Positions 21,362 through 29,569 of a DNA stretch of 34,547 nucleotides are shown here, in pieces (the stretch's first letter is position 1; every line of letters starts with the position of its first letter). A model generated the notes under the pieces. The model was not told the origin of the DNA. It worked only from the letters and a program-made list of their open reading frames with translations, and searched no databases. The position numbers and the translations under genes were made by a program. Source of the stretch: BMS3Bbin11 sp034659075 (lineage in GTDB: Bacteria > Pseudomonadota > Gammaproteobacteria > BMS3Bbin11); contig JAYEGM010000141.1 in NCBI GenBank assembly GCA_034659075.1, positions 1-34,547 of the forward strand, in the 5' to 3' direction.

Positions 21362-22894
21362 ATGCTGTTCAACTTCGAATGCACCGAGCGCGGCTGCCCG
21401 AAAAATGACATCCTGTCCGGGTTGACGGTTGCCCTGGCTCTGGTTCCTGAGGCTGTCGCGTTTGCTTTTGTTGCTGGTGTAGAACCACTGGTGGGTCTGT
21501 ATGCTGCCTTTATGGTGGGGTTGATCACTGCTGTTATTGGTGGTCGTCCTGGAATGATATCGGGTGCCACAGGGGCACTGGCAGTAGTCATGGTAAGCCT
21601 GGTGGCTCTGCACGGTGTTGAATATCTTTTCGCCACTGTCGTACTGATGGGACTGATCCAGATCCTTATCGGTGTATTGCGTCTGGGTAAATTTATCCGC
21701 ATGGTGCCGCACCCGGTAATGCTGGGTTTCGTCAATGGTCTGGCGATTGTTATTTTTCTGGCACAGCTCAGTACTTTTCAGATAAAAGATAGTAATGGTG
21801 ATGTGCAATGGCTGCAGGGTGAGCAGCTCTGGATCATGTTGGGACTGGTTTTCCTAACCATGGCCATCATACGTTTTCTACCGAAATTGACTAAGGCGAT
21901 TCCCTCTGCCCTGGCTGCGATTATTGTAGTCAGCCTTGCTGTTATTCTGCTGGGTATGGATAGCCGTACTGTTGGTGACCTGGCATCCATCGCAGGCGGC
22001 TTGCCTGAATTTCATATTCCTATGGTTCCCTTTAATCTACAAACACTGTGGATAATCCTGCCATATGCAATCATTCTGGCAGCGATTGGTTTGATTGAAT
22101 CACTTCTGACATTGAGTCTGATTGACGAAATTACCGATACACGCGGTCGTGGCAACAAGGAATGTGTCGGCCAGGGTGTTGCCAATACCGTAACTGGCAT
22201 GTTCGGCGGTATGGGCGGCTGTGCCATGATAGGGCAGAGTATGATTAATGTGAATTCCGGTGGCCGGGGACGTCTATCCGGTATTTCAGCTGCACTATTC
22301 TTACTGGTATTCATTCTGTTCGCATCGGGCCTGATTGAGATGATCCCTCTGGCTGCACTGACCGGGGTGATGTTCATGGTTGTAATTGGCACCTTTGAAT
22401 GGTCCAGCTTCCGCATCATGGGGAAGATTCCGCGTACTGATGCTTTCATCCTGGTACTGGTTTCCGGGGTGACTGTTGCGACTGACCTGGCCATTGCTGT
22501 AGTGGTTGGCGTGATTGTTTCGGCACTGATATTTGCCTGGCAGCATGCTAAACATATAAATGTAAAAAGCTACATCAATGAGATGGAAGGCAAGGTCTAT
22601 GAACTGGAAGGGCCATTGTTTTTCGCCTCGGTCAAGAATTTTCAGGACCTGTTTGACCCAAAGAATGACCCGGATGATGTAGTTGTAGAATTCCAGAATT
22701 CACGTGTCTACGATCATTCGGCAATTGAGGCAATCGATACACTTGCAGAACGTTATCTTAATGTTAAGAAGAGACTTCATTTACGCCATCTCAGTCCTGA
22801 GTGTATTAAGTTGTTGAAGAAGGCGGGTGACCTGGTGGAAGTCAACATGATTGAAGACCCGCAATATCATGTTGCGGATGATCAATTGGCATGA
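21362..22894 (+). CDS. SulP-family anion transporter with C-terminal STAS domain
   Basis: A 510-residue protein with about ten to twelve membrane segments. The N-terminal part has LSGLTVALALVPEAVAFAF, the SulP signature region, and GLYAAFMVGLITAVIGGRPG. The last 100 residues form a STAS domain with FFASVKNFQDLF and VVEFQNSRVYDHSAIEAID. The ATG at 21362 has GAGG eight bases upstream. SulP proteins move sulfate, bicarbonate or other anions by symport or exchange; the substrate cannot be read from sequence. The gene stands alone, with heptamer repeats upstream and a degenerate one (CTTGAAG) downstream near 22949. Confidence 0.92.
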   Translation: MLFNFECTERGCPKNDILSGLTVALALVPEAVAFAFVAGVEPLVGLYAAFMVGLITAVIGGRPGMISGATGALAVVMVSLVALHGVEYLFATVVLMGLIQILIGVLRLGKFIRMVPHPVMLGFVNGLAIVIFLAQLSTFQIKDSNGDVQWLQGEQLWIMLGLVFLTMAIIRFLPKLTKAIPSALAAIIVVSLAVILLGMDSRTVGDLASIAGGLPEFHIPMVPFNLQTLWIILPYAIILAAIGLIESLLTLSLIDEITDTRGRGNKECVGQGVANTVTGMFGGMGGCAMIGQSMINVNSGGRGRLSGISAALFLLVFILFASGLIEMIPLAALTGVMFMVVIGTFEWSSFRIMGKIPRTDAFILVLVSGVTVATDLAIAVVVGVIVSALIFAWQHAKHINVKSYINEMEGKVYELEGPLFFASVKNFQDLFDPKNDPDDVVVEFQNSRVYDHSAIEAIDTLAERYLNVKKRLHLRHLSPECIKLLKKAGDLVEVNMIEDPQYHVADDQLA

Positions 22895-23057
22895 TAAAAA
22901 TATATTTTACGCGTTATGTGTTAGGTTTTACGGTTAAATACCTGGAACTTGAAGCTTGGACCTTTGAATAGTTGAAGGTTTCCTGATCTAGTACTATGCT
23001 TTTTGATATAACTTAGTGTAATGTTAGAAGATATCCATATATCAGGGGGCTGCATTC

Positions 23058-23276
23058 ATGGATCCACTCGTACTAAATTTCCTGTACGCCATCATCGGTG
23101 GCTTCATCACGCTTGGATTCATGTGGCTGGGTTGTAAAATATTTAATCACACGGTTAACTTCAGTATTGGCACTGAACTAAAAAACGGTAATGTCGCTGT
23201 CGGACTGATGGTTATGGGCATGTTCATCGGTATTGGTATTGCGCTGGGACTGGTAATCGGACTTGGACTTAACTGA
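23058..23276 (+). CDS. DUF350 small membrane protein
   Basis: A 72-residue protein with two hydrophobic segments (about residues 7-27 and 48-70). The motif LKNGNVAVGLMVMGMFIGIG is typical of DUF350 proteins, whose usual form has one to three such repeats. AGGGGG is about nine bases before the ATG. Its stop overlaps the start of the transglycosylase gene (TGATG), so the two are coupled. The function of DUF350 is not established. Confidence 0.8.
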   Translation: MDPLVLNFLYAIIGGFITLGFMWLGCKIFNHTVNFSIGTELKNGNVAVGLMVMGMFIGIGIALGLVIGLGLN

Positions 23277-23872
23277 TGTCTGGCGGCAGCAAAATGACCG
23301 CCTTAATTATCATTGTACTATTACCCGGTATTGTTTTTGCAGCGACCAGTAAACCGCGTCACGATCTGACATCAAAGGCCTGGACGACAAAGTACGACCA
23401 GCATTTTCGCAAATATACCAAACGTTATTTTGGTCCTAACGTAGACTGGCGCTGGTTCAAATCCCAGGGAATTGCAGAATCAGGCCTGAAAGGCAGTGCC
23501 CGCAGCAGCGTGGGTGCGATTGGTGTTATGCAAATAATGCCAGGTACCTTTGCAGATATTCATAAAAAGAGTCCCTATTTATCCACTGGTACATTGTCTG
23601 ACCCCCGCTGGAACATTGCGTCTGGAATCTTTTATGACCGCATTCTCTATAAGCGCTGGAAAAAGAAATTAATAAATTCGACACCTGAAAATGATCTGTA
23701 CATGACTTTTGCCAGCTACAATGCCGGACATGGAAGAATTTCCAGTGTTCTCAAAAAGATAAAAAAACAAACAGGAGAAGCAGAAGGCTGGGAAGATATT
23801 AAAAATAAAGTACCTTCACAAACGCGGCATTATGTCAGTCGTATAAAGTTTTTGATGGGAAAAGACCAGTAG
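23276..23872 (+). CDS. Lytic transglycosylase (SLT domain), exported
   Basis: A 198-residue protein. After MSGGSKMTA comes a hydrophobic signal segment ending near FAATSKPR. The SLT (family 1) domain has the catalytic Glu in IAESGLKGSARSSVGAIG, then VMQIMPGTF and the YNAGHG motif. It cleaves the MurNAc-GlcNAc bond of peptidoglycan to give 1,6-anhydro ends, in the periplasm. A second in-frame ATG six codons in would give a tighter signal peptide. It is translationally coupled to the DUF350 gene just upstream. Confidence 0.9.
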   Translation: MSGGSKMTALIIIVLLPGIVFAATSKPRHDLTSKAWTTKYDQHFRKYTKRYFGPNVDWRWFKSQGIAESGLKGSARSSVGAIGVMQIMPGTFADIHKKSPYLSTGTLSDPRWNIASGIFYDRILYKRWKKKLINSTPENDLYMTFASYNAGHGRISSVLKKIKKQTGEAEGWEDIKNKVPSQTRHYVSRIKFLMGKDQ

Positions 23873-23931
23873 CCTATTTTCTGCACAGTGACACGTTTAA
23901 ACTTGTTCCCTGGCCTGTGGATGTGGCAATT

Positions 23932-24066
23932 ATGCGTGTAATTCAGCATTTTATTATTTTCCCCTGTATCTATAGTTTGCCGGTCCATGCGTCTGACCTG
24001 TAGCGGGAAAAACGGCAGGTCGAAGCTCTGCCTGGTGTTATCGCTGCCTGTCTAAAGGGTTTGTAA
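23932..24066 (+). pseudogene. Short signal-peptide frame with in-frame stop, possible gene remnant
   Basis: ATG 23932 encodes MRVIQHFIIFPCIYSLPVHA followed by SDL, then TAG (24001). The same frame continues REKRQVEALPGVIAACLKGL to TAA 24064. The junction SDL-x-REKR resembles the ASDLEREKR start of secreted proteins of a DUF3530/hydrolase-type family that I recall, with a GAG to TAG change. The rest of such a gene is missing. It could equally be chance. The spacer around it has no other gene. Confidence 0.35.
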
Positions 24067-24104
24067 CTTCGTGATAGTTTGATAAACCAACGGTAGTGCT
24101 GTAC

Positions 24105-24935
24105 ATGAAGATATATAAGATATTGTTGTTTCCTGTGATCTTCTTCATCTATCCTGCGCAGTCTGCGGAGTCTTCACCACAATGTATTGTTACCCTGTCA
24201 CCGCATCTTGCAGAACTCGTCTATCTTCTCGGTGCAGGTGATCAATTACGGGGCGTGGCCGAGCACAGCGACTTCCCTTTTCAGGTGAAAAAAATACCCC
24301 GGATTGGTGGGGCTAACGGTCTGGATATGGAGCGAATACTGACCATCAAGCCTGACCTTGTCCTTGCATGGCAAGGAGGTACTCGAGAGACAGATATTCA
24401 AGCTTTAAAGGAGCAGGGTATACGAGTTGTCAGTATAAGAAGCGAGTCACTGGAGGATATTCCTGAGTCAATTAGTACTCTGGGTCAATTGCTTAATCAG
24501 CAGCAACAGTCGTCGAAGCTTGTCGCTATATTCAACAAACAGCAAAAACAGATCTTTGAGAAATATAGAAATCTGCCGGCACACCGGTTTTTTATTGAAA
24601 TATCATCGCAGCCGTTGATGGCTCTTAGCAATCGTCATTCGTTCGGTGCAGGATTAAACCTTTGTAATCTGAAAAATATATTTGCTGATGAAAATAAAGC
24701 AGCAATCATTGTTGATCTGGAATCGATAATCAGCAGGGATATTGATTTTGTCCTGGTGAGAAAGAGCGTTGCAGAGAATGCCGCTGAGCTGGCTTCCAGA
24801 AAAGCCTTTTATCAGATCAAAGAGGGTGATGTGGCAGCAATTGTCAGTTTTGATGAAGATGCCGCATTCCGTCAGACGCCGCGTCTACTTGATGCTGTCG
24901 ATGAAGTTTGCAGCGCTGTGTATGGATTAAAATGA
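24105..24935 (+). CDS. btuF: Periplasmic cobalamin-binding protein (BtuF-like)
   Basis: A 276-residue protein with a signal peptide (MKIYKILLFPVIFFIYPAQS) and a class III solute-binding fold: CIVTLSPHLAELVYLLGAG, GVAEHSDFP, IGGANGLDMERILTIKPDLV and LAWQGGT, with the second lobe holding DIDFVLVRKS. The SPHLAELVYLLGAG and HSDFP motifs fit vitamin B12 binders. ATG 24105 is the better start; GTG 24096 is in frame. It converges on the adenosyltransferase gene. No BtuC or BtuD genes are in the window, so the permease must be encoded elsewhere. It lies outside the riboswitch-controlled strand. Confidence 0.85.
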   Translation: MKIYKILLFPVIFFIYPAQSAESSPQCIVTLSPHLAELVYLLGAGDQLRGVAEHSDFPFQVKKIPRIGGANGLDMERILTIKPDLVLAWQGGTRETDIQALKEQGIRVVSIRSESLEDIPESISTLGQLLNQQQQSSKLVAIFNKQQKQIFEKYRNLPAHRFFIEISSQPLMALSNRHSFGAGLNLCNLKNIFADENKAAIIVDLESIISRDIDFVLVRKSVAENAAELASRKAFYQIKEGDVAAIVSFDEDAAFRQTPRLLDAVDEVCSAVYGLK

Positions 24936-24944
24936 GGTTCCAAT

Positions 24945-24972
24945 TTTCAAGTTCCAGGATTCAGGGTTCAAT
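24945..24972 (+). repeat. Degenerate heptamer repeats between convergent genes
   Basis: TTTCAAG, TTCCAGG, ATTCAGG and GTTCAAT run head to tail between the btuF stop and the last codons of the adenosyltransferase gene. They keep the 7-base period of the TTTCAAG family. Confidence 0.55.
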
Positions 24973-25524
24973 ATTGTTTTTCTTACTATGTCGCCAGAGG
25001 ATATCAGTATCACTGTGAGCCTTGTTCTGGAAACGGGAAAAGACAAAAAGCAGGTCCGACAGCCTGTTAAGAAAAGCTGTAATTACGCTGGAAATATCTT
25101 CTTTTCGTGCCAGGCTGACAATATCGCGTTCCGCCCGCCGACAGACGCTGCGGGCTACATGACAAACAGCGGCTGATTTACAGCCACCGGGCAGAATGAA
25201 GTCTTCCAGAGGGTCGAGTTCAGTGTTCATCCGATCCAGCTGTTGCTCAAGCCAGGCTACGGATTCTGCGGTCAAAAGCCTTTGCCCAGGCATGCTCAAT
25301 TCACCTCCCATATCGAACAGGCGATGCTGAATTTCTGTCATTAGCTGCAGGCTTTGCTGGTCAATTTCTTCACTGCAAATTACGCCGAGCAGACTGTTCA
25401 ATTCATCAATGCTGCCAATGGCGGTAATGCGAAGAGAGTCTTTCTCTATTCGAGAGCCGTCACTAAGGCCGGTGGTACCGTCATCGCCGGTACGTGTGTA
25501 GATTTTTGAGAGTCTGAAGCCCAT
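24961..25524 (-). CDS. Cob(I)alamin adenosyltransferase, PduO type
   Basis: A 187-residue protein: KIYTRTGDDGTTGLSDGSRI at about residue 7, SIDELNSLLG, IQHRLFDMGGELS, FILPGGCKSAAVCHVARSVC with RRAERDIV, and LNRLSDLLFVFSR. These are the ATP- and corrinoid-binding motifs of PduO-type enzymes that transfer the adenosyl group to cob(I)alamin, forming coenzyme B12. The arginine in ARSVCRRAE and the Asn/Asp in LNRLSD are conserved. It is cytoplasmic. It lies 102 bases downstream of tonB on the same strand and is likely part of the cobalamin regulon, possibly on the riboswitch transcript. The C-terminus overlaps the heptamer repeats. Confidence 0.93.
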   Translation of the reverse strand: MGFRLSKIYTRTGDDGTTGLSDGSRIEKDSLRITAIGSIDELNSLLGVICSEEIDQQSLQLMTEIQHRLFDMGGELSMPGQRLLTAESVAWLEQQLDRMNTELDPLEDFILPGGCKSAAVCHVARSVCRRAERDIVSLARKEDISSVITAFLNRLSDLLFVFSRFQNKAHSDTDILWRHSKKNNIEP

Positions 25525-25584
25525 GAGATTTCTATTTTACTATGAGTTCTAATTAATGCTCTGCATCGTAGCAGACTCTTGGAA

Positions 25585-25628
25585 AGTTTTCGGTGTTCAG
25601 TTTTCAGTGTTCTGGAAAACCGAAAACT
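25585..25628. terminator. Inverted repeat at the tonB end
   Basis: AGTTTTCGG at 25585-25593 pairs with CCGAAAACT at 25620-25628; between them lies TTCAGTTTTCAGTGTTC, another 7-base-period sequence. It covers the tonB stop codon. It could stop or slow transcription between tonB and the adenosyltransferase gene, but the 26-base loop makes this uncertain. Confidence 0.35.
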
Positions 25629-26337
25629 AATCGGTTAACTTATACAGCACTTCAATCTCAGTATCGCTGGCCTGAATAGAAAGATTAGATGCAATCTGTA
25701 TCCGACCAATACTCCGAATCGTTTTTCTTGCATTTTCATCCAGTATTTTGTGTCCGGATGAGCGGGCGATGTGTACCTGATTCAATGAGCCGTCATCCTC
25801 TATATGCAATGATATGCCAACAAGTCCTTCCCAGCCCATACGTCTTGCCATGCGTGGGTAGGTGAAGCGTGCCTTGATGGCCTGTTTAAGCTGTTGGCGC
25901 AGATGATTCAACGGGACATTTTTTACACTGATAGATTTTGTTTCAGCTGCTGCTGTCTCTTTGATGGTTTCTGCCTGAACTCCGGCTGCAGGTTTATCTA
26001 CATCACTTTTGTCGGGCAGTGCAGCAGTTTTTTTCGGCTGAACAGATGCTTCATTTTTTGCAGCAGAGTTCATCTTAGCGGCCAGGAAAAGGGGCAGGGG
26101 ACGAGTCTTTGCAGCTGGCTCTTCTTTCTGAGGGCTTGTTTGACGGAAGGGCTTTGCTAAGGAGCGTGAAGAAATGATGGTGACCATCAGTGGTGTGGAC
26201 AAGTTTACATACACGGGTGATGAAGCTTTATTGTCAGCAAAGGTAATGAAAAGCCAATGGGCAAGCAATGAGGCAAGAACAAACCACCCCAATAAGAACT
26301 TGTTGCTGCCGCTCTTTATGGGGGGATCGTATTGCAT
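25627..26337 (-). CDS. tonB: TonB-family energy transducer
   Basis: A 236-residue protein with an N-terminal membrane anchor (KFLLGWFVLASLLAHWLFI). A charged Ala/Lys/Pro spacer of about 110 residues follows, then the C-terminal TonB domain: RFTYPRMARRMGWEGLVGIS, ISLHIEDDGSLNQVHIARSS and LDENARKTIRSIG. The Tyr-Pro-x-x-A and G-x-V motifs are those that contact TonB boxes. Its ATG follows the btuB stop with no base between, so it is coupled to btuB and probably dedicated to cobalamin uptake. No exbB or exbD is adjacent. Confidence 0.88.
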   Translation of the reverse strand: MQYDPPIKSGSNKFLLGWFVLASLLAHWLFITFADNKASSPVYVNLSTPLMVTIISSRSLAKPFRQTSPQKEEPAAKTRPLPLFLAAKMNSAAKNEASVQPKKTAALPDKSDVDKPAAGVQAETIKETAAAETKSISVKNVPLNHLRQQLKQAIKARFTYPRMARRMGWEGLVGISLHIEDDGSLNQVHIARSSGHKILDENARKTIRSIGRIQIASNLSIQASDTEIEVLYKLTD

Positions 26338-28164
26338 CTAACGCCGGTTTACATAACGTAAATCAAGGAATACCGAACGGCCTGCTGTATTGAAGCCGTC
26401 TGCCAGCTGGTAATCTTCATCTGTGATATTTTCCAGTCGGATGCCAACATTAATCAGTTTGGAAAATGATTTTGTTGCTGACAGGTTAAGCAGGGTATAG
26501 GAATCAAGTATGATGTCGCTGAAAGCAGAATCAGGCCGTTCACCGGTATAGCTTAATTCTGCACTGGCTGAGTAATCACTGCCAGCGTAACGGCCGGTCA
26601 GGTTGTATTTTTCTTTTGCCCGCCGTGCCAGCTGTTTGTCAGTCGATAAGTCTTTTGGATCCTGGTAAGTGATCCCGGCATCGATCACGTACGGACCTTT
26701 ATTGAACGAATAGGCAAGCTCGATACCGCGTGTACGTGTTTCGTCGATGTTTTCATTACGTCCTGGTATTGCTCCATTAAAGCCATCCGGGTCAACAAAG
26801 TTGATCAGGTTGTCAATTTCATTCTGGTACAGGCTGATTCGTCCTCGATGGACAGATGATGGATTGAAACGAGCACTTAATTCAATGCTTTTTGAAGTTT
26901 CAGGTTTCAGATCGGGGTTGCCACCGAAACCGAAACGATCTGTGCTGCCCGGTGCGCGGAAACCGGTGGCAAGGGATGCGATCAGTTTTGTTGCCTGACT
27001 GGCCTGATAGCCATAACTTAGCTCACCTGTTGTTTTACCATCGAATGAGCTGTGATCGGTATAGCGCAGGCCTGCGGTAAGCAGATTGGCGCCTGATTCG
27101 AACTGATCCTGTACATACAGGTCGACGGTGTCGACATCTTCATCAAAACCGCTGCCAAAGGACAGAGACCTGGCATTTTCCTTATATGACTGTATGCCAG
27201 CTGTCACAAGATTAGCCTCTCCGATAGCGATATCGTTCTGCCAGTCTATTTCGTAGCGCGTAGTTTTCAGGAAATCGGATGTCTGTTTCTGACGGATATC
27301 ATCCTTGAAATAACTGAGTTTTATCTTGCTGATCCAGTTTTCTGTCGCGTTGATTCTGGCAACCAGAGAAGATGCTGAGTTTGTATAATCCTGTGCGACC
27401 GGGGTCAGAAAAAAATCATAATAATCTGTTCGCCCGCGACTGCCTATGTACTGAAAGTCCAGATCGGTGTTGCCAAAGGTGCTGCCCAGTTTTAGATTGA
27501 GGCTGTCATTTTTATATGGACTGTCATCAGTGGCATCTGTTCGTGCAGGGAAACCATCGGTACGGGCACTGGATACGTCGATACCCATACGCCGCTTGCC
27601 ATCATTGCGGTGGTAGCTGGCAGAAAGCTCCTGGCTGTTGAAGCTGCCAAATCGCCAGCCTGCTTCAGCTGTTTTGCCCCGACGGGTAAATATCTGGATG
27701 ACACCGCCCAGTGCATCAGAGCCATACAATGTAGAGCGTGGTCCCATGATGACCTCAATCCGGTCTACCATGTTCAGCGGTATATTCTGGATGGCTGCGA
27801 CACCGATAGTGCCGGGATTCATCTTAACCCCGTCGATCATGATCAGTGTATGGTCACTTTCCGCGCCGCGAATAAAGATGGAGGTGGTCTGTCCAGGTCC
27901 GCCATTGCTGGCAATATCGATGCCTGTTTTAGTACGTAAGACGTCAGCGACGGATAAAGCCTGGCTTTCGTCAATTTCCTTACGGGTGATGAGCATGCTT
28001 GTTGCCAGTACCTGGTCAACATTAGTCGCCGTACGTGTCGCGGTAACAATGACCATGTTATCAGGGTCTGATGAGCTCTGGTCGGCAAAAGATGTGTTGG
28101 CTGAAACAGCAGACAGGGTAGAGATAGACGCCGCAATCGCTGCAATACGAGGAATATTTTGCAT
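26338..28164 (-). CDS. btuB: TonB-dependent vitamin B12 receptor BtuB
   Basis: A 608-residue outer-membrane receptor. Signal peptide to about residue 27; TonB box DNMVIVTATR; plug domain with SVADVLRTKTGIDIASNGG, SIFIRGAESDHTLIMIDG, VDRIEVIMGPRSTLYGSDAL and GGVIQIFTRRG; then a 22-strand barrel ending FLDLRYVNRR. It imports cobalamin with TonB. The leader is a cobalamin riboswitch, which independently supports the assignment. tonB abuts its stop. The ATG at 28164 has AAGGA eight bases upstream, partly within reach of the riboswitch hairpin at 28176-28194. Confidence 0.95.
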   Translation of the reverse strand: MQNIPRIAAIAASISTLSAVSANTSFADQSSSDPDNMVIVTATRTATNVDQVLATSMLITRKEIDESQALSVADVLRTKTGIDIASNGGPGQTTSIFIRGAESDHTLIMIDGVKMNPGTIGVAAIQNIPLNMVDRIEVIMGPRSTLYGSDALGGVIQIFTRRGKTAEAGWRFGSFNSQELSASYHRNDGKRRMGIDVSSARTDGFPARTDATDDSPYKNDSLNLKLGSTFGNTDLDFQYIGSRGRTDYYDFFLTPVAQDYTNSASSLVARINATENWISKIKLSYFKDDIRQKQTSDFLKTTRYEIDWQNDIAIGEANLVTAGIQSYKENARSLSFGSGFDEDVDTVDLYVQDQFESGANLLTAGLRYTDHSSFDGKTTGELSYGYQASQATKLIASLATGFRAPGSTDRFGFGGNPDLKPETSKSIELSARFNPSSVHRGRISLYQNEIDNLINFVDPDGFNGAIPGRNENIDETRTRGIELAYSFNKGPYVIDAGITYQDPKDLSTDKQLARRAKEKYNLTGRYAGSDYSASAELSYTGERPDSAFSDIILDSYTLLNLSATKSFSKLINVGIRLENITDEDYQLADGFNTAGRSVFLDLRYVNRR

Positions 28165-28175
28165 TTTATATCCTT

Positions 28176-28194
28176 AGTGTACCCGCCGTACACT
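28176..28194 (-). promoter_or_regulatory. Hairpin next to the btuB ribosome site
   Basis: AGTGTAC-CCGCC-GTACACT is a perfect 7-bp stem directly upstream of the AAGGA site of btuB. It is a candidate for the expression platform of the riboswitch, acting on translation initiation. Confidence 0.5.
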
Positions 28195-28229
28195 TGAAGA
28201 AGTGAGTGTTCCCGTAAGGCAGTCATTGA

Positions 28230-28400
28230 CTTACAGGCTGATGCTCAGGTCGGTCTCCGGGCTTGTGAGCATTGAAGTCTTCTGCCTTCCCGTGCATGTA
28301 AAGCACAGTGGCTGTTTAGAAGGCTTCCCTCACTTACCGTTGCGGGGGCAGCGCCGGAATTGAACCGGCTTCCCATTTCATTCTGCGTATGAAATTCAGC
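28230..28400 (-). promoter_or_regulatory. Cobalamin riboswitch
   Basis: On the minus strand the conserved core is present in order: GGGAAGCCGGTTCAATTCCG, GCTGCCCCCGCAACGGTAAG, the B12-box element GCCACTG at 28306-28312, GGAAGGC, and CCCGGAGACCGACC near the 3' end. This is the AdoCbl-sensing aptamer (RF00174 class). It controls btuB and tonB, and perhaps the adenosyltransferase gene, by reducing expression when cobalamin is abundant. The outer limits are approximate. Confidence 0.95.
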
Positions 28401-28434
28401 AGAAATCCTGAACTGGCGAGTTTAAGGGGTTGTG

Positions 28435-28448
28435 ATTCAAGTTTCAAG
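28435..28448 (+). repeat. ATTCAAG-TTTCAAG heptamer pair
   Basis: Two head-to-tail units of the TTTCAAG family in the spacer between the riboswitch and the gene at 28552. Confidence 0.5.
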
Positions 28449-28551
28449 ATGCAGGTGAAAAGTGAGAAGAATGTTTTTCGTTTAATCGCAAACCTGAACT
28501 TTTACTAGCGAAGAGGCATCAGTAACGGCATAATTCAATGAGGAAATCACC

Positions 28552-29079
28552 ATGTCGCGCATCAATCAAATACAAATACGTTACACGCCAGTCGAGGACC
28601 GTATTGTATTGCGTCTGAATACCGAAGATTCGTCAGAATTCCGTTTCTGGATTACCCGGCGTTTTGCAAAAATACTTTCCGCTTCCCTGATGAATCTGCT
28701 TAGCTCTTCTGAAGAGATCCAGGAGTACCAGGAGGAGGAAGTACAAAAGGCGGTTATATCATTTCAGCATCAGGAAGCCCTTGCACAAGCCGATTTTGCC
28801 CGGACCTTTCAGGCTCAGCCCGATAATCTGCCGCTGGGTGACGAACCGGTGCTGCTAAGCAAACTAACAGTCAGGAAAACGGCTGACGGGAATCCGTTGC
28901 TATGTCTGTATCCTGAGGAAGGCAAGGGCATTGATCTTGCACTACAGCAGCAGTTGCTGCATTCAATTAGCAAGCTGTTCGCTGATGCGCTGCAGGAATC
29001 TGACTGGGGCATTGATTTTAGTTTGATCGAGAATAATGCCGTCCCGCTTGCTGAAGAAAAACCGGTACTATTAAACTAA
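28552..29079 (+). CDS. Conserved hypothetical protein
   Basis: A 175-residue soluble protein starting MSRINQIQIRYTPVEDRIVL, with FRFWITRRFAKILSASLMNL around residue 30. A glutamate-rich helix (EEIQEYQEEEVQKA) follows, and a second alpha/beta part includes LQQQLLHSISKLFADALQES. I recall uncharacterised betaproteobacterial and gammaproteobacterial proteins with the same EDRIxLRI...WLTRRF opening; no function is known to me. It has no signal peptide. It converges with the next gene, 12 bases apart. Confidence 0.7.
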   Translation: MSRINQIQIRYTPVEDRIVLRLNTEDSSEFRFWITRRFAKILSASLMNLLSSSEEIQEYQEEEVQKAVISFQHQEALAQADFARTFQAQPDNLPLGDEPVLLSKLTVRKTADGNPLLCLYPEEGKGIDLALQQQLLHSISKLFADALQESDWGIDFSLIENNAVPLAEEKPVLLN

Positions 29080-29091
29080 GGTGCCGCTGGT

Positions 29092-29469
29092 TCATCTTTT
29101 TGCCACTTCAGGCAAGTATTTATTCTGATATGTGCTGGTTCGGTGGTTTTTCTTCTCACTCAGCAAGCCGACCGATATGTCGTAGATCTGATTTATCAGG
29201 CGAACCCTGCAAATATCAGTGTCATTTTCGGCCATCAAATTAGAACGGCTAGCAGCCAGCAGCTTGAGAGTCATTGCATGATCAATTTTTGCATCAAGAT
29301 GTCCGCAGTGGTTTCGTTTATATACTTCACGTATAAGGGCAGTCACTAACTGATGATGCACTGCATCTTCTGCGAGAAAATATCGTATTTCTGAAGCATG
29401 GCTGAGAACAGGGATCTGATGCAGCCCGATTGATTCTGCCAGTAAATGAATATATTCTCTGAATGTCAC
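29092..29469 (-). CDS. Hypothetical protein
   Basis: A 125-residue protein, MTFREYIHLLAESIGLHQIP, with HASEIRYFLAEDAVHHQLV and a basic tail KKNHRTSTYQ. It is mostly helical, His-rich (about ten His) and soluble. I do not recognise the family. Its ribosome site is not strong. It converges with the gene at 28552-29079. It looks coding because its composition resembles the neighbours and no good competing frame exists, but this is only moderately secure. Confidence 0.5.
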   Translation of the reverse strand: MTFREYIHLLAESIGLHQIPVLSHASEIRYFLAEDAVHHQLVTALIREVYKRNHCGHLDAKIDHAMTLKLLAASRSNLMAENDTDICRVRLINQIYDISVGLLSEKKNHRTSTYQNKYLPEVAKR

Positions 29470-29569
29470 TGTTCCGCCTGTAGTTTGGGCTCTACATCAC
29501 TCATGCCTCATTTTAAGTCTAATCCTACTGATGATTTTTTCAAGTGCTGATTTGCGGTTTTAAAACACG

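Noticed and set aside
23932..24066. Intact secreted small protein
   Set aside because: The first frame ends 23 residues after the start at a TAG, leaving only a signal peptide.
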